64,000 bases of DNA from Venturia oleaginea. Its lineage: Eukaryota > Ascomycota > Dothideomycetes > Venturiales > Venturiaceae. The DNA is taken from the NCBI GenBank assembly GCA_013176395.1, contig JABMLP010000002.1, forward strand, positions 930,001-994,000. Reading direction: 5' to 3'. Numbering within the stretch: the stretch's first letter is position 1; each line of letters opens with the position of its first letter. This document shows positions 32,244-42,736 of this stretch, piece by piece. Both the position numbers and the translations under genes were made by a program. The notes under the pieces are model-generated. The model had not been told where the DNA came from. It saw nothing but the letters and a program-made list of their open reading frames with translations, and made no database searches.

Positions 32244-33671
32244 ATGGCTGCCGTAGGCGTACAGCCGTCGCAACGTGGTCGCACCGATGCGTCGGGCAAG
32301 AGGCCACCAGAGGAAGGAGACCAACCACCGCACCGCGTAACCCCAGCTCCTTGCTGGATAAAACTTATTGATACACTTACTACTATCGGCAATGATCTCA
32401 TGAAAGAGGAGGATGTCGCTCCGAGGAGAGGTATCGCCAGTCAGCTCCAGGATACGATTCGACAGGTCCGCGCAATGAGCGCGCAGCCGTCGGGCCCGGA
32501 TCCCATCAGCGATAGGCTCGCTGGGATTGAGAACACTCTCAAACAGCTTACCAAGGCCACACCAAAGGCGAATACGAACACTCCTACCCCGAGAGGACAG
32601 ACGTGGGCTGCGATTGCAGCGGACTCAGCTCGTAGCGCACCCACCGCGACATCGAACCGCGCCGCCGTCCGGGTACGATTTGAACAACAACACGAAAACG
32701 CTAGGGATACTCTTGCGAAGGCACGTACGATTATTCCTGAGGCATACGCAATCCGTACGCTCCAAAGCGGCGATATCGATGTTATGGTTCCTTCCTACGC
32801 TATAAAGGATAGAATCCTTAATCAGCCGGATATCCAGGGCTGTAAGGTCCTCCGTCAAGACTACCCTATCGAGGTACCCGGCGTCCCGCTTTCGACACGC
32901 GTGGTTAATACCAAAGGCCTAGGGAATGAGGAAACGATCCAGGAGATCTGTCAGGGTATGCGGCGACTTATACCTAGCTTTGCTATTACTAAGGTCCGCT
33001 GGCTCCACGACCCCGTAAAGCAACCGACCCGCGCCGATACACGCCCAAAAACACGCGGTACACTTATCCTCAGTCTCCCTACTCAGGATATCCAGCATCA
33101 GGCAATCCGAAAGGGGATAGTCATCAATTCTATACTCTACGAAGCTAGGCTATTCGAGAACCGACTTATCCCTCGACAGTGCTTCCGATGCTGCCAATGG
33201 GGGCATACCCAGAGCGCGTGCAAGAAGCAGGCTAAGTGTGGCCAGTGCGCGGGGCACCACGATACACGGGACTGTACTACGACGAGCGTATCGTGTACAA
33301 ACTGTGGGCGGCCTCATAAGTCTTGGCGGCGCCAGGAGTGCAAGACCTACCAGGTATACCGTGATGGTATCGATGCGAGGCGCGCTGTACTCTTTGTTCA
33401 GTCGGCTACGATACGTGGTACGGGCACAACGCAACCCCTACTCCAGGGAGATGGATTCCAGCTAGTCAGTAGCAAGAGGCAGAGGGTACAATCTGTAGAG
33501 AAACGCAGTGTTGGGCGACCCTCGTTTATTACAGCGGCAGCACGAGACAACTCGCAGACGAGGCTTACCAGTACCCCGATTGGGACACAGATCCCTAGCA
33601 GTCAACCCCAAGAGGTACCGACCCAGGACCTACTCATGGACGATGCTACACCGAACGGCTCGCTATGGTAG
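32244..33671 (+). CDS. LINE 2 ORF1, gag-like RNA-binding protein
   Basis: A 475-residue protein. The N-terminal half has a predicted helical segment (WIKLIDTLTTIGNDLMKEED through RLAGIENTLKQLTK). A central region (ARTIIPEAYAIRTLQSGDID, VPLSTRVVNTKGLGNEETIQ) is followed by three knuckles near residues 312-370: CFRCCQWGHTQSAC, CGQCAGHHDTRDC and CTNCGRPHKSWRRQEC. This is the ORF1 layout of Tad1-type LINEs, which binds element RNA. Its stop codon overlaps the ORF2 start (ATGGTAG, 33665-33671), so ORF2 is probably made by termination-reinitiation. Confidence 0.92.
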   Translation: MAAVGVQPSQRGRTDASGKRPPEEGDQPPHRVTPAPCWIKLIDTLTTIGNDLMKEEDVAPRRGIASQLQDTIRQVRAMSAQPSGPDPISDRLAGIENTLKQLTKATPKANTNTPTPRGQTWAAIAADSARSAPTATSNRAAVRVRFEQQHENARDTLAKARTIIPEAYAIRTLQSGDIDVMVPSYAIKDRILNQPDIQGCKVLRQDYPIEVPGVPLSTRVVNTKGLGNEETIQEICQGMRRLIPSFAITKVRWLHDPVKQPTRADTRPKTRGTLILSLPTQDIQHQAIRKGIVINSILYEARLFENRLIPRQCFRCCQWGHTQSACKKQAKCGQCAGHHDTRDCTTTSVSCTNCGRPHKSWRRQECKTYQVYRDGIDARRAVLFVQSATIRGTGTTQPLLQGDGFQLVSSKRQRVQSVEKRSVGRPSFITAAARDNSQTRLTSTPIGTQIPSSQPQEVPTQDLLMDDATPNGSLW

Positions 33672-36600
33672 AGCTTACAGTACTCCAATACAACTGCGGA
33701 AATTCCAATCATCGAGGCTCCCGGCACTGGTTCGATGCCGCCTCGCAGGCGGAGCACCAGGTCCTCGCAATACAGGAGCCTTACTTCAATAAACGTACCC
33801 GATCTACCTACTGTCCTCCAGGATTCACCCTACTATACGAACCATACGAAGCTACCCGTGCCTGCTTTATGGTAAGCAAGCTTATCGATCTCACCCACTG
33901 GGCCTATACCCAACACGGCCCAGACGTCGCCTCTCTGAGGCTTACTACCGAATCCACGGTGGTCACAATAGTCAATATATACAACCCACGAGGCGACGGG
34001 CCCCGAATTAGGGTCTGGCCTACCCTAGTACGCGCTCTTCAGGATCCTGAAGGGGAAGTCCTACTCCTCGGGGACTTCAACGTCCACCATCCCGCGTGGG
34101 GAGGGACGCGGGCTGCCTGCGAACCAAATGCAGAACACCTTCGCCGCGAAACCCAGGACCGAAACCTACACCTTATTACCCCTCCGGGTATCGCGACGTG
34201 GAAGAGAGGTATACAGGAAACTGTTATCGACCTTACCTTCGCGTCAGAAGGTCTTAGCACCCGGGTCAAACGATGCGGACCTGTCCCGCAGTGGGCCACT
34301 ACGAGCGACCACGTTCCTATACGTATACAGTTCGACCTTACCCTACACCCGCCAGCGCCACGTAAGCGATTCTCCCTCGATAAGCTCAATACATCAGGGT
34401 TCCTCGCTACAGTGCGAGCCTCGAAATGGATGGATACCCCTGAGCCCCTCGAAGCACTACAGGAGCTCCTACGGACCGCGCTCGAAACGTACTGCCCATA
34501 TTCAAAGCCTAGTACGCAAGCCCGTAAGGACTGGACTCCGAGGGCTGCCGAGCTACTCGCTGGCGCCCGACAGGCGAGGAGACGGTTCGCGGCAAATGCA
34601 CAACCGCACGACTACGAGGCATACCGGTCTCTCACTAGCCAACTCTCGGGGGAGCTTCGAAAGGGGCGACGGAGCTCTTGGCGACGGTTCCTAGCGGACT
34701 GCACAACCGACCCCCAGGGCGCATACCAAAACAATCTATGGCGTGTATCCTCATGGAGTAAAAGAGCCGGTAGCCTCCAGCAGTCGGATCCTCACCTACC
34801 CGCACTTCGCCGGAAGGCGGGAGACCCCCTTACCGAGGACAACGCCTCGAAGGCGGAAATCCTCTCCGAGCGGTTCTTCCCTACTACGGGCGAGGCAGAT
34901 CTCTCCGATATCGATAACAACGTCGATACACAGCCGGTACACCAGCTCCCCATTACCCAAACGGTTACCCAGGAAGAGCTCGAAGAGACTATCCAGAAAC
35001 TACCGAACGGCAAATCCCCGGGCCCGGACGGGATCCCGAACGAGGTCCTCAAGATCGCGGCACCAGTTATCTCGAAGGATCTAGCACAGGCAATAAGCCG
35101 CTGCTTCGCTATAGGAGCACTTCCTACCCGGCTGAAGGAGTCTACCACAATCACGTTACGTAAGCCCGGAAAGGAGGACTACTCCCTACCGGGAAGCTAC
35201 CGCCCTATCGCCCTACAAAACACACTCGCAAAGGTTATCGAGAAGATCCTCGCCGAGCGCATTACCCTTGCCGCCGAGGAGCACCTCCTCCTTCCGTGGA
35301 ACCAGATGGGTGCAAGGAAGCAACGCTCAACACTCTCAGCGGTTAACCTACTTACATCGAGCGTGCAGACAGCGTGGGCAGCGCGGCCCGGCTGCGTTGT
35401 ATCTATGCTTGGGCTAGACCTCAGGGGTGCGTTCGATAACGTCGCTCACCGCCGCCTCCTATGGATCCTCGAGCGTAAAGGCTTCGCGCCATGGCTAGCA
35501 CAAACCGTATACAGCTTCCTTACTACAAGGCGTACGCGGATTGCATTCGGCGGCTACGAGAGTGATTGGATCCAGACACAGACAGGGATCCCTCAGGGCT
35601 CCCCCCTATCGCCGATCCTTTTCCTTTTCTTCATCTCTGAGCTCTTAGAGGACCTCCACCACGTCGACGACAACACCTTCGGATTTGGATTCGTCGACGA
35701 TACCAATCTCGTTACATGGGGTACCTCCGCACAGGATAACTGTCGACGCCTTACCGCTGCACACGACCGATGCATCGCGTGGGCTAAACGCCACGGAGCC
35801 AAATTCGCACCTGATAAGTACCAGCTTATCCACTTCACACGAAATCGGCGACATAGCTGCGAAGACCTCGCGAGTACAGTTCGGATCAATGGTCACCCCG
35901 CGAAGGTGGAGAACGGTGCCCTTCGAGTCCTTGGGGTCTGGGTCGACTCTAAGCTCCAGTGGAAGGAGCATGTGAGGCTAACTACGAGTAAGGGCGAAGC
36001 AGCGTTTACGGCTCTCTCTCGTATTATGGCCTCTACCTGGGGCCCGTCGGTACGGCGCTCAAGGCTCCTCTACTCGGCTACGGTGCGGCCGGTGCTGCTC
36101 TATGGTGCTCCGATATGGGGTGTACGTCTCGACGGCAAACCGGTACCAAGGAGCACGCTCCAACCGCTGGAGAAGATCCAAAACTCTTGCCTCCGTCGAA
36201 TTACGGGTGGATATAAGAGGTCGCCGCGCGCTGCGATGGAACGCGAGACAGGGATCCTACCGATCGATATACAAATCGAGCAGGCAGCACTTCAATACGC
36301 CGTACGAACCACAAACCACAGGGTTAGTATAGAATCTAATACGCTCCTGGATCAGATTTGGGAGGCTACACGGGCGCAGCGTAGGCAGGTTGATACCGCT
36401 ACGCGGCCGCCCGTTACAGTGGAACTACTTCGTAAAAGAGCCTTGGAGTGCGAAAACGAGATACAGGAGTACCTGCGACACAAGGCGGCGCAAGCCGCAA
36501 CGCGTGGAGGCCGAAGGGGAGAGATACGGCGGGCGACAAGGGGACAACCACAAGTAAGGGCAGGGACATATCTCCAGCGCTGGGCAGACCTTGAGTGGAG

Positions 36601-37045
36601 TAGGCGCTGGCACTATACAGCGCGAGGCAAGACAGCAACTACCTGGAGTACTACATGGCGAACGCCGGTGTCTTTACTCTACGAAGGCCTAACTAAAGCG
36701 GAAGCTACAGCACTCTTTCTTATGCGTACAGAGGTCATTGGCCTCAACGCGTGGCTTGCCTCGGTTAGGGTCCCTGGGATACTCCCGCGGTGCGAGTGCG
36801 GAGCCCAGGCGCAGACGGTACGGCATATCCTCCTTCATTACCCTAACTTCGATCGAACAGCACTTATTCGAGATACGGGAACGGAGATACTTCCTAGGAT
36901 GCTCTCAGAGAAGGGTCGCGCACAGTACGCGGCGAGGTGGTTCGTTAAACAGGGTGTCCTCAAACAGCTACATGTAGCGCGCGATATCGAGGAAGAAGGT
37001 ACCGGATCCCTCTTCCCTACGCCAGCCCTCGAGGAATGGATATAG
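33665..37045 (+). CDS. LINE 2 ORF2, endonuclease and reverse transcriptase
   Basis: 1126 residues, uninterrupted. The apurinic-type endonuclease spans about residues 5-225: QEPYF (37-41), LGDFNVHHPAWGG (about 135-147) and SDHVPIRI (214-221). The reverse transcriptase follows: LPNGKSPGPDGIPNEVLK, GSYRPIALQNTLAKVIEKI, LGLDLRGAFDNVAHRRLL, GIPQGSPLSPILFLFFIS and GFGFVDDTNL, with the catalytic VDD at about residues 676-679. All key acidic residues are present. The C-terminal zinc motif reads CECGAQAQTVRHILLHYP, where Tyr (codon 1059) stands at the position of the last Cys seen in the decayed LINE (CACG...HVFDFC). Target-primed reverse transcription is the expected mechanism. Confidence 0.93.
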   Translation: MVELTVLQYNCGNSNHRGSRHWFDAASQAEHQVLAIQEPYFNKRTRSTYCPPGFTLLYEPYEATRACFMVSKLIDLTHWAYTQHGPDVASLRLTTESTVVTIVNIYNPRGDGPRIRVWPTLVRALQDPEGEVLLLGDFNVHHPAWGGTRAACEPNAEHLRRETQDRNLHLITPPGIATWKRGIQETVIDLTFASEGLSTRVKRCGPVPQWATTSDHVPIRIQFDLTLHPPAPRKRFSLDKLNTSGFLATVRASKWMDTPEPLEALQELLRTALETYCPYSKPSTQARKDWTPRAAELLAGARQARRRFAANAQPHDYEAYRSLTSQLSGELRKGRRSSWRRFLADCTTDPQGAYQNNLWRVSSWSKRAGSLQQSDPHLPALRRKAGDPLTEDNASKAEILSERFFPTTGEADLSDIDNNVDTQPVHQLPITQTVTQEELEETIQKLPNGKSPGPDGIPNEVLKIAAPVISKDLAQAISRCFAIGALPTRLKESTTITLRKPGKEDYSLPGSYRPIALQNTLAKVIEKILAERITLAAEEHLLLPWNQMGARKQRSTLSAVNLLTSSVQTAWAARPGCVVSMLGLDLRGAFDNVAHRRLLWILERKGFAPWLAQTVYSFLTTRRTRIAFGGYESDWIQTQTGIPQGSPLSPILFLFFISELLEDLHHVDDNTFGFGFVDDTNLVTWGTSAQDNCRRLTAAHDRCIAWAKRHGAKFAPDKYQLIHFTRNRRHSCEDLASTVRINGHPAKVENGALRVLGVWVDSKLQWKEHVRLTTSKGEAAFTALSRIMASTWGPSVRRSRLLYSATVRPVLLYGAPIWGVRLDGKPVPRSTLQPLEKIQNSCLRRITGGYKRSPRAAMERETGILPIDIQIEQAALQYAVRTTNHRVSIESNTLLDQIWEATRAQRRQVDTATRPPVTVELLRKRALECENEIQEYLRHKAAQAATRGGRRGEIRRATRGQPQVRAGTYLQRWADLEWSRRWHYTARGKTATTWSTTWRTPVSLLYEGLTKAEATALFLMRTEVIGLNAWLASVRVPGILPRCECGAQAQTVRHILLHYPNFDRTALIRDTGTEILPRMLSEKGRAQYAARWFVKQGVLKQLHVARDIEEEGTGSLFPTPALEEWI

Positions 37046-38865
37046 GCGACCGGGTCCAAAACGGTCGACTACCGGAGCTGGGGATTTAGGTACGGAAGAA
37101 AAGGAGAGAGCTAGGGACGGAATGGAATGAGATCAGCCGGTAAAGGAAGCAGCGGTTGAGAAGGGGACTATATTATATAGTTAACGGCGGAACGCAGGCG
37201 ATTCTCTATAGATACGCCGGCCGCCTGCGGGGCAGGGCAAAGGGTTTTCCCTTAGGGGTTTTTCCTATGTATGGTAACATGTCTGCGTAGGCCAATCAGT
37301 GGTCCGTATCGGACGTTAAACAAGAATTTAATTAAATTACAGGATTTGCTTGATATCGATCCTGTGGTGAGGGGATTCGACTTTGACTAATACCTTTGGT
37401 TCTTGGAGATGGGGAAACGGAAAAGCGTCCTCAATGGATGACTTCAATGCAGCCGCGGGCAAAACATAATTGTATGTAAATTACCGCAAGGCAGACTATT
37501 CGGCAGTCGGTGCGGCCAGACCAGATGTCTTCTTTGCTTTGAGGGCTGTCTCCATTGGTTGTGGGCGCTCCCCGTCATTTGGATCTGGGGACTGCTAGGA
37601 GGTGATGTGAAACTTGTCGAATTAGACTCCATAAATGCACCCAAAGAGTCCAAACACAGCATTCACCAATACTAAAAATGGAAGACAGGCCACAACAGCC
37701 TTCCATCCCCGAGATGAAAAACCTCAAACGGTGACGAAAGAGTCTACAGGGAGCTCAATTTATGAACTCTAAGTTCAGAAAGATGAGGTACGCATACTAT
37801 GCCCTAATGCAGGCACAAGTAAACAAGCCCTTGAGAGTGTCAATGTCCAACTGCAACTTGAAAAATGTCTTCGGCGTCTACGGAGCTCTCTCATACTGTG
37901 GGCGGACCAGATGAAGGGAAAGTGCAAAAGATATTGATCCGCAACCTTATTGCGACCTTGCCAGAGTTCGACAAGAACATGCTAACAAGTGGAAGGAAAT
38001 TACGAATGACAATCAAGGTCGCAAATCAGATGATGGCAAGTTCGCAGCAAATCTACTAAACCTGGAAACTCTGGTGTCAACTGGCATAGATATCTTCATG
38101 TCCGACGTAAAGTACCCTGGCAACCAAAAACCATCTCGGCGGTCGATAGCATAATCACGCGTTGAAAGCTTCAACCTCGATCTCTGTCAAACCGCGTCAC
38201 ACTTGCTATTGGATTCTGGGCAGCCTAGCCGACACTGTGTGCGGAAGATGTGAAGTACAAGCCCGAAATCCCGATGGACCTTTTGTGTTACTACGTTCCC
38301 TGCTACAACCACCGTTCTCCAAATCCAGACTATTCCATTCAAGACTGTGTTACAGATGTGAACTTCAACAGGAAGTCACATTTTCCGAGTGGGTGGACCT
38401 TATCTCGCATGGTGAAAGGTGCGGTTGGCCTGAAGTTTCTTTCTGCGTGGAAGCTACAGTGGGGCTGACGTTTCATTCTTTCACGATATTTGTTGGCTCT
38501 GCCAGCAGAATGATCTCAAACTGGAAAAAGGGGGAAGTACTCTATGCAAGAGGGTTCTTCTATTCATCTCTGGAGCACGTCAACAGAGAAACAGATAAAA
38601 GAAAGACGGCACAGTTAACCAAAGACTTGCAGGAAATGATCATGAATGGACGAAGAAATGGGTGATGTGCAATGATACGATGGAGGCTCATAGATCTGTG
38701 TCGCAAAATGGTAGACCACGAAGATGCAGATACCCATCGTCAGCAACATGGGACTGAAAATGCTATTGTTCAACTGTGGCTCAAATTTCTTCGATATACC
38801 ATCAACGATATCGTCCACTTTGTTCACCACAGCGGTGCATTCAATTCACAAAGTGTCTCACACTG

Positions 38866-38935
38866 ATATCGATATCGCTGCATTTCGGGCGATTTAGTTT
38901 TTGCAACTTTGCCAGAAAATTATCCATGTCGAACC
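38866..38935. repeat. Intergenic copy of the MON2-intron hairpin repeat
   Basis: TGATATCGATATCG at the left and TTTGCCAGAAAATTATCC at the right form the two arms, with diverged middle. It resembles the MON2 intron cores in spacing and arm sequence. No gene is recognised around it. Confidence 0.6.
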
Positions 38936-39027
38936 CACATTAAAAATGACACTCAAGGTCATCTAATGATTACTATCCTACAATTCTAATTTGAAAATCA
39001 TATCTCCTAGCAGAGCCTAATTCTTCA

Positions 39028-39056
39028 TGATCGACATCGATGAATTCTGGCAATTC
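39028..39056. repeat. Half copy of the hairpin repeat
   Basis: GATCGACATCGATGAATTCT followed by GGCAATTCC matches one arm of the repeat; the second arm is not found within 60 bases. Confidence 0.45.
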
Positions 39057-39158
39057 CCTATTTTCTCTAGACGACAACAGATCATAAGTAGTTTCTCCGT
39101 ACCGATGAAATCGGCATACAATAAATGCGTAGCATATATAGTGAGTGCCCTTCGACAT

Positions 39159-39884
39159 TCACACCACCCCCTTCAACTTCTGCAACACCTCCTTCATACT
39201 CCCAGCATACAGATCAAATTCCCCAAATACTTCCGTAATCGGATCATGTTCCTCAAAATCCAGATACGTCGTTTTAAAGCCCGCCGCTCTGGCCGCAATC
39301 AAATCCCACGCATGCGCAGCAACAAACCACCTCTTCCCATCCCTCTTCTCTCCCAACCCCTGCTTCGTCAGATAGTCCTGCGCACGCTCATAAACCCTAA
39401 CGTCCGGCTTCGCAACCTTCAAATCATCGCATGACAGCAGATGCTGCTCATCAAGTTCAACATTCGCATTATGAAAATAAGCAAGCGAAGTCTCCATGCC
39501 TCCATTCGTAACACCATAAACATCCCACCCGGCCTCTCTCAGCCCATCGAAGCACTCCTTCAGTCCCTCGCGTGGCCCCATGGCTTTGAATGCTTTCATA
39601 ATCGCAGCGACGTCTTCATCGCTGACGGCGTCGGCAGGGATATCAACAATCAAACATGCCCGCTTGAAAGTCAATTTCAAAATCTCTGCAATCGGTTTGT
39701 ACGATCCCGCGAGCGAGACGTAGGTGAAATCCCGTTGTGCAGCGTAGAACCATGCGAAGAAGAGCGTTTTCGGATCGGATTTTGTGGTGGATAGTACGGA
39801 GCTGAGACGGTCGCGGATGGCTTGGATGGGGGCTTCGAAGTCGAGGCAAGTACCTATCACGTCAAAGGATGCTGAATTGGTCAT
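39159..39884 (-). CDS. HAD-superfamily hydrolase (haloacid dehalogenase type II-like)
   Basis: A single exon of 241 residues from MTNSASFDVIGTC; an ATG 15 codons upstream (39929) is also in frame, but MTNSAS places the catalytic motif at the usual distance. HAD motifs: FDVIGT (nucleophile Asp), GVTNGG (motif II Thr), DDLKVAKPD (motif III Lys) and FVAAHAWDLIAARAAG (motif IV Asp). The cap region lies between motifs I and II. The size matches fungal 2-haloacid dehalogenase-like proteins, which hydrolyse small organic halides or phosphates; the substrate here is unknown. Confidence 0.85.
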   Translation of the reverse strand: MTNSASFDVIGTCLDFEAPIQAIRDRLSSVLSTTKSDPKTLFFAWFYAAQRDFTYVSLAGSYKPIAEILKLTFKRACLIVDIPADAVSDEDVAAIMKAFKAMGPREGLKECFDGLREAGWDVYGVTNGGMETSLAYFHNANVELDEQHLLSCDDLKVAKPDVRVYERAQDYLTKQGLGEKRDGKRWFVAAHAWDLIAARAAGFKTTYLDFEEHDPITEVFGEFDLYAGSMKEVLQKLKGVV

Positions 39885-40317
39885 TTTGAGGCACCGGAGG
39901 GATATAAAAGATGGAGATGTCGATGACAAGAGATGAACTCCGCACCTAGGTTCTTAGAGTAAACCTAAGGTAGCCGTTCGGTTTGAGCATTGGGCGCTAA
40001 CTGTGTTGGGACAGCCTTTTGATGGAGATATTACGTCAAGAGACTCGGGATCAGCCTCCAAGGTGTACATTTTTGGTGATGCTGCTTGATGGGTTAGAGT
40101 GTATGGAGAGGATATAGAGGATAGATATATTACCAGCACATTCAGTAACTAAGAAAATGGAAGGGAAGAAGTGCCACAACTCCCGAGAGGAAGATCCTCG
40201 CAATCATTCGGACATGGGGTAAAATTCCCGACTCGCCAGCAAATCTATATAAAGTCTAAGAGGCAGGGATTCCATTCTTCTCCTCCCAGACGTCGAAGAA
40301 AACTACTGACATGAGAA

Positions 40318-41993
40318 TCAGATGAAATGCAACAAATCCTTCCTCAACCCCTCAACAACAACCCAGTCATTCTCACCCTCACCTGCCCCAACTACATCAT
40401 CCTTGTCCGGATCAGGATACTTCGTCACATGCTCAAGAGCCCAAATAATATCCCTCCCAAAAACAGGCGGCAAGCTCCCATCACCCCCCAACGTGCCCAA
40501 CCCCGCCCACTCAAAAAGTCCCTCCAACCACCCCATCGTCTCCCCACTCTCCCACTCGATATTATGGAATTTCCTCCCCTCCTTCTTTACCACCTCCAGC
40601 CTGTCCCTCTCCCACCTCTCCATTTCCAGTACATCAGGTAGCGGTTTAGATAACCTGCCTGCGAAAAGGCGGGCGAGAGTTATGGCTTGATATTCCCACG
40701 ATCTGAAAGTGAGGACACGAGGGACACCGACAAGTCCCAAGGTGGAAAAATCATGGAGGAAAGTGTGCCAGTAGTTTTTAATGACTTTGTCGTTTTTTTC
40801 GTCCCACAGTGGTCGGCCATTGTTTTCCGAGTTCCAGAAGGGGAAGGAGTGGCGGTATCCCGTACAATAGATTACCTGGTCGATCTCGTTCAACTCCAGG
40901 ATCGCGCCGTCGGAGAATTCGATGGTGCCGTCCGAGTGGAAGGCCGAGATGATGGGTTTCCAGATGATTCCTGGGGCTGGGTTTGGACCGTCCCAGCGGA
41001 ATTTGCTGCGGATGGATTGGTAGACGGGTAATTTGGCATGTTTGGAGAGTTCGGCGGTCAGATCGTGGCCAGAAGCCGAGCTACCAATGGTAAGGACCTT
41101 TTTTCCGATGTAGGTTTTTGGTGAGCGATAATATTTCGAGTGCATGACACGGCCAGGGTAGAGTGAAGAATACTCTTTCAAGCCCTTGACCTCAGGAATC
41201 TATCAAATTATCAGCATGAATTCCATCCCGTCATTAAGTCAATCTCACAAAAGGAACGGAATAATGCCCATTTCCAAAAATCACAGCATCAAACTCCTCC
41301 TCCCACCACTCATCCACGTCCCTCCCTTCATCATAACTCCTAAGCGTTAACCTCCACCTCTCCCTCCCCTTCTCCGACATGGGAGGAGCGGACTCACGAA
41401 TGAGTGAAACATCCTCCACCGTCGTCCCCAAAACCAGTAACCCCACCAACCCATGCCTCTCGAAATACTCCTCCACATACCTCCTCGGCACCTCGTGCCT
41501 AACAAACGGTCCATCCTCAAACCGCACATCGGAAAAAGACATGGCAATATCCGGTACATTCGTCGTCAAAGAATCATAGATGGGTGTTTTCTCAAATCTC
41601 TCTTGTCGACTCGGTTTTGTCGTCGCCGGTAACTTACTTGGAAGAGATAATGGAGGATCAATGTCATTTGGGAGTGAGCCGGGGAAGACGTCGAGTGGTG
41701 GTGTTGGATCGGGATCGTAGATCCTGCAGCATATCGTTAGGCGTGATATAAAATGTTTGCGGTTGTGAGGTTGAATTCTTACCAAGTCCCACCAGGACTT
41801 CCACGCCTTTCAAAAACTCGGATTGTTTCGAAGACATTTTCTCGGGCGAGGGCTGCAGCTGTGATGGCACCTACACCGATACCATGTCAGCCTAGATCCT
41901 GATAATCTTTGTACAGATCATCAGAATACTGTACCTACCCGCAGCTCCAGCACCAATGACAGCAACTGACTTGATTGCCGTTCGGTTTTCCAT
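40318..41993 (-). CDS. Flavin-containing monooxygenase
   Basis: Four exons: 41939-41993, 41783-41870, 41249-41723, 40318-41199 (1500 nt, 499 residues); introns 68, 59 and 49 nt. The first splice completes the FAD motif VIGAGAAG-AITAAALA, and RVFERRGSPGGTWIYDPDP is the classical end of that Rossmann unit. RWRLTLRSYD and EEFDAVIFGNGHYSVPF precede the second nucleotide site, VLTIGSSASGHDL (NADPH binding). YCTGYRHSFPF is the FMO-type ATG-like motif. FMO enzymes use NADPH and oxygen to oxidise nitrogen, sulfur or carbonyl groups; fungal members often serve in secondary metabolism or detoxification. No biosynthetic neighbours are seen. Confidence 0.92.
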
Positions 41994-42736
41994 GGTCGGT
42001 CCTCACTGGCAACATAGATATTTCTCGTCTACGCTTTATCGGTTTGTTGGAACGTTGAGATATGCTGTAGAGGTGAGAGCAAGCAGCTACCGCACGGGAT
42101 GCCGTATCCCGATTCGTCATCCCGACCCATGTATATCGCAATACGCTCTAGTTCCAATCCCTGCCCTGGCCATGCGCCAAGGCTGTCTCTACACTGTATC
42201 TTCGCGAGTTGTATGTTTTTTCTTGTCAACTTTTTACGAGTCTATTCTCCGAATCTTTCTCTCTCTGCTCGTCCCAAGGTCTTTGTTATAATCCTACGTT
42301 AGGAAGGAGAAGTTGGGGTAAGAAGAATTTTATTGATCGCTGTCGATCGCTAAGAAATTAACATTTACTTGGCCGGCAACCAAATATAGTAATGAGACAG
42401 ATCGGCTTTACTAGGAGTACCTCGTAGATTTACCATGCCATTGGTATTTCCGATAAGTTTGCACCAATCCGTTTTCAGATCTAAAATCATCAGCGTAATG
42501 CAAAATCAGAGAAGCAGAAACGGTTGAGAACTGCTGTAGTGAGCGCTTCATTGAAAGCCGTTATCGAGACCTCATGACGACCTACTCTGCAGAACCTGTC
42601 TCGGCTCAATAACAGTTGCGCTGCACAAAGATACGCCTCCAAATGTATCCCCATATCTACAATATGTCATGGCACCACAAAGGTGCCTCAACGCCAAACG
42701 CCATGCATGAAACAGCAGTATCAGAATAGCCTCCAA
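41994..42736. other. Intergenic region, FMO promoter and MDM1 3' flank
   Basis: No gene recognised. Confidence 0.45.

Larger units (their letters stand above)
32125..37332 (+). mobile_element. Intact Tad1-like non-LTR retrotransposon (LINE 2)
   Basis: A two-ORF LINE with both frames open. The 5' UTR is about 120 nt and the 3' UTR about 290 nt. The proposed ends come from a near-perfect direct repeat, AAATTAGCAGGA before and AAATTACAGGA after, a likely target-site duplication with one base indel. The element is notably rich in CG and TACG words compared with flanking DNA. There is no RNase H domain: no YTDGS-like motif is seen. Confidence 0.85.
37346..39158. other. Long intergenic region with hairpin-repeat fragments
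   Basis: Frames at 37865-38059 and 38162-38665 have no recognisable domain or splice support and are not called. It contains one complete and one partial copy of the MON2-type hairpin (listed separately). Confidence 0.45.

Noticed and set aside
34128..34694. Long alternative frames inside LINE 2 ORF2 as extra genes
   Set aside because: They are shadows of a GC-rich coding frame that carries the endonuclease and reverse transcriptase motifs.
38162..38665. A 167-codon frame as a gene
   Set aside because: No domain, and a neighbouring frame overlaps it with equal length; kept as non-coding.
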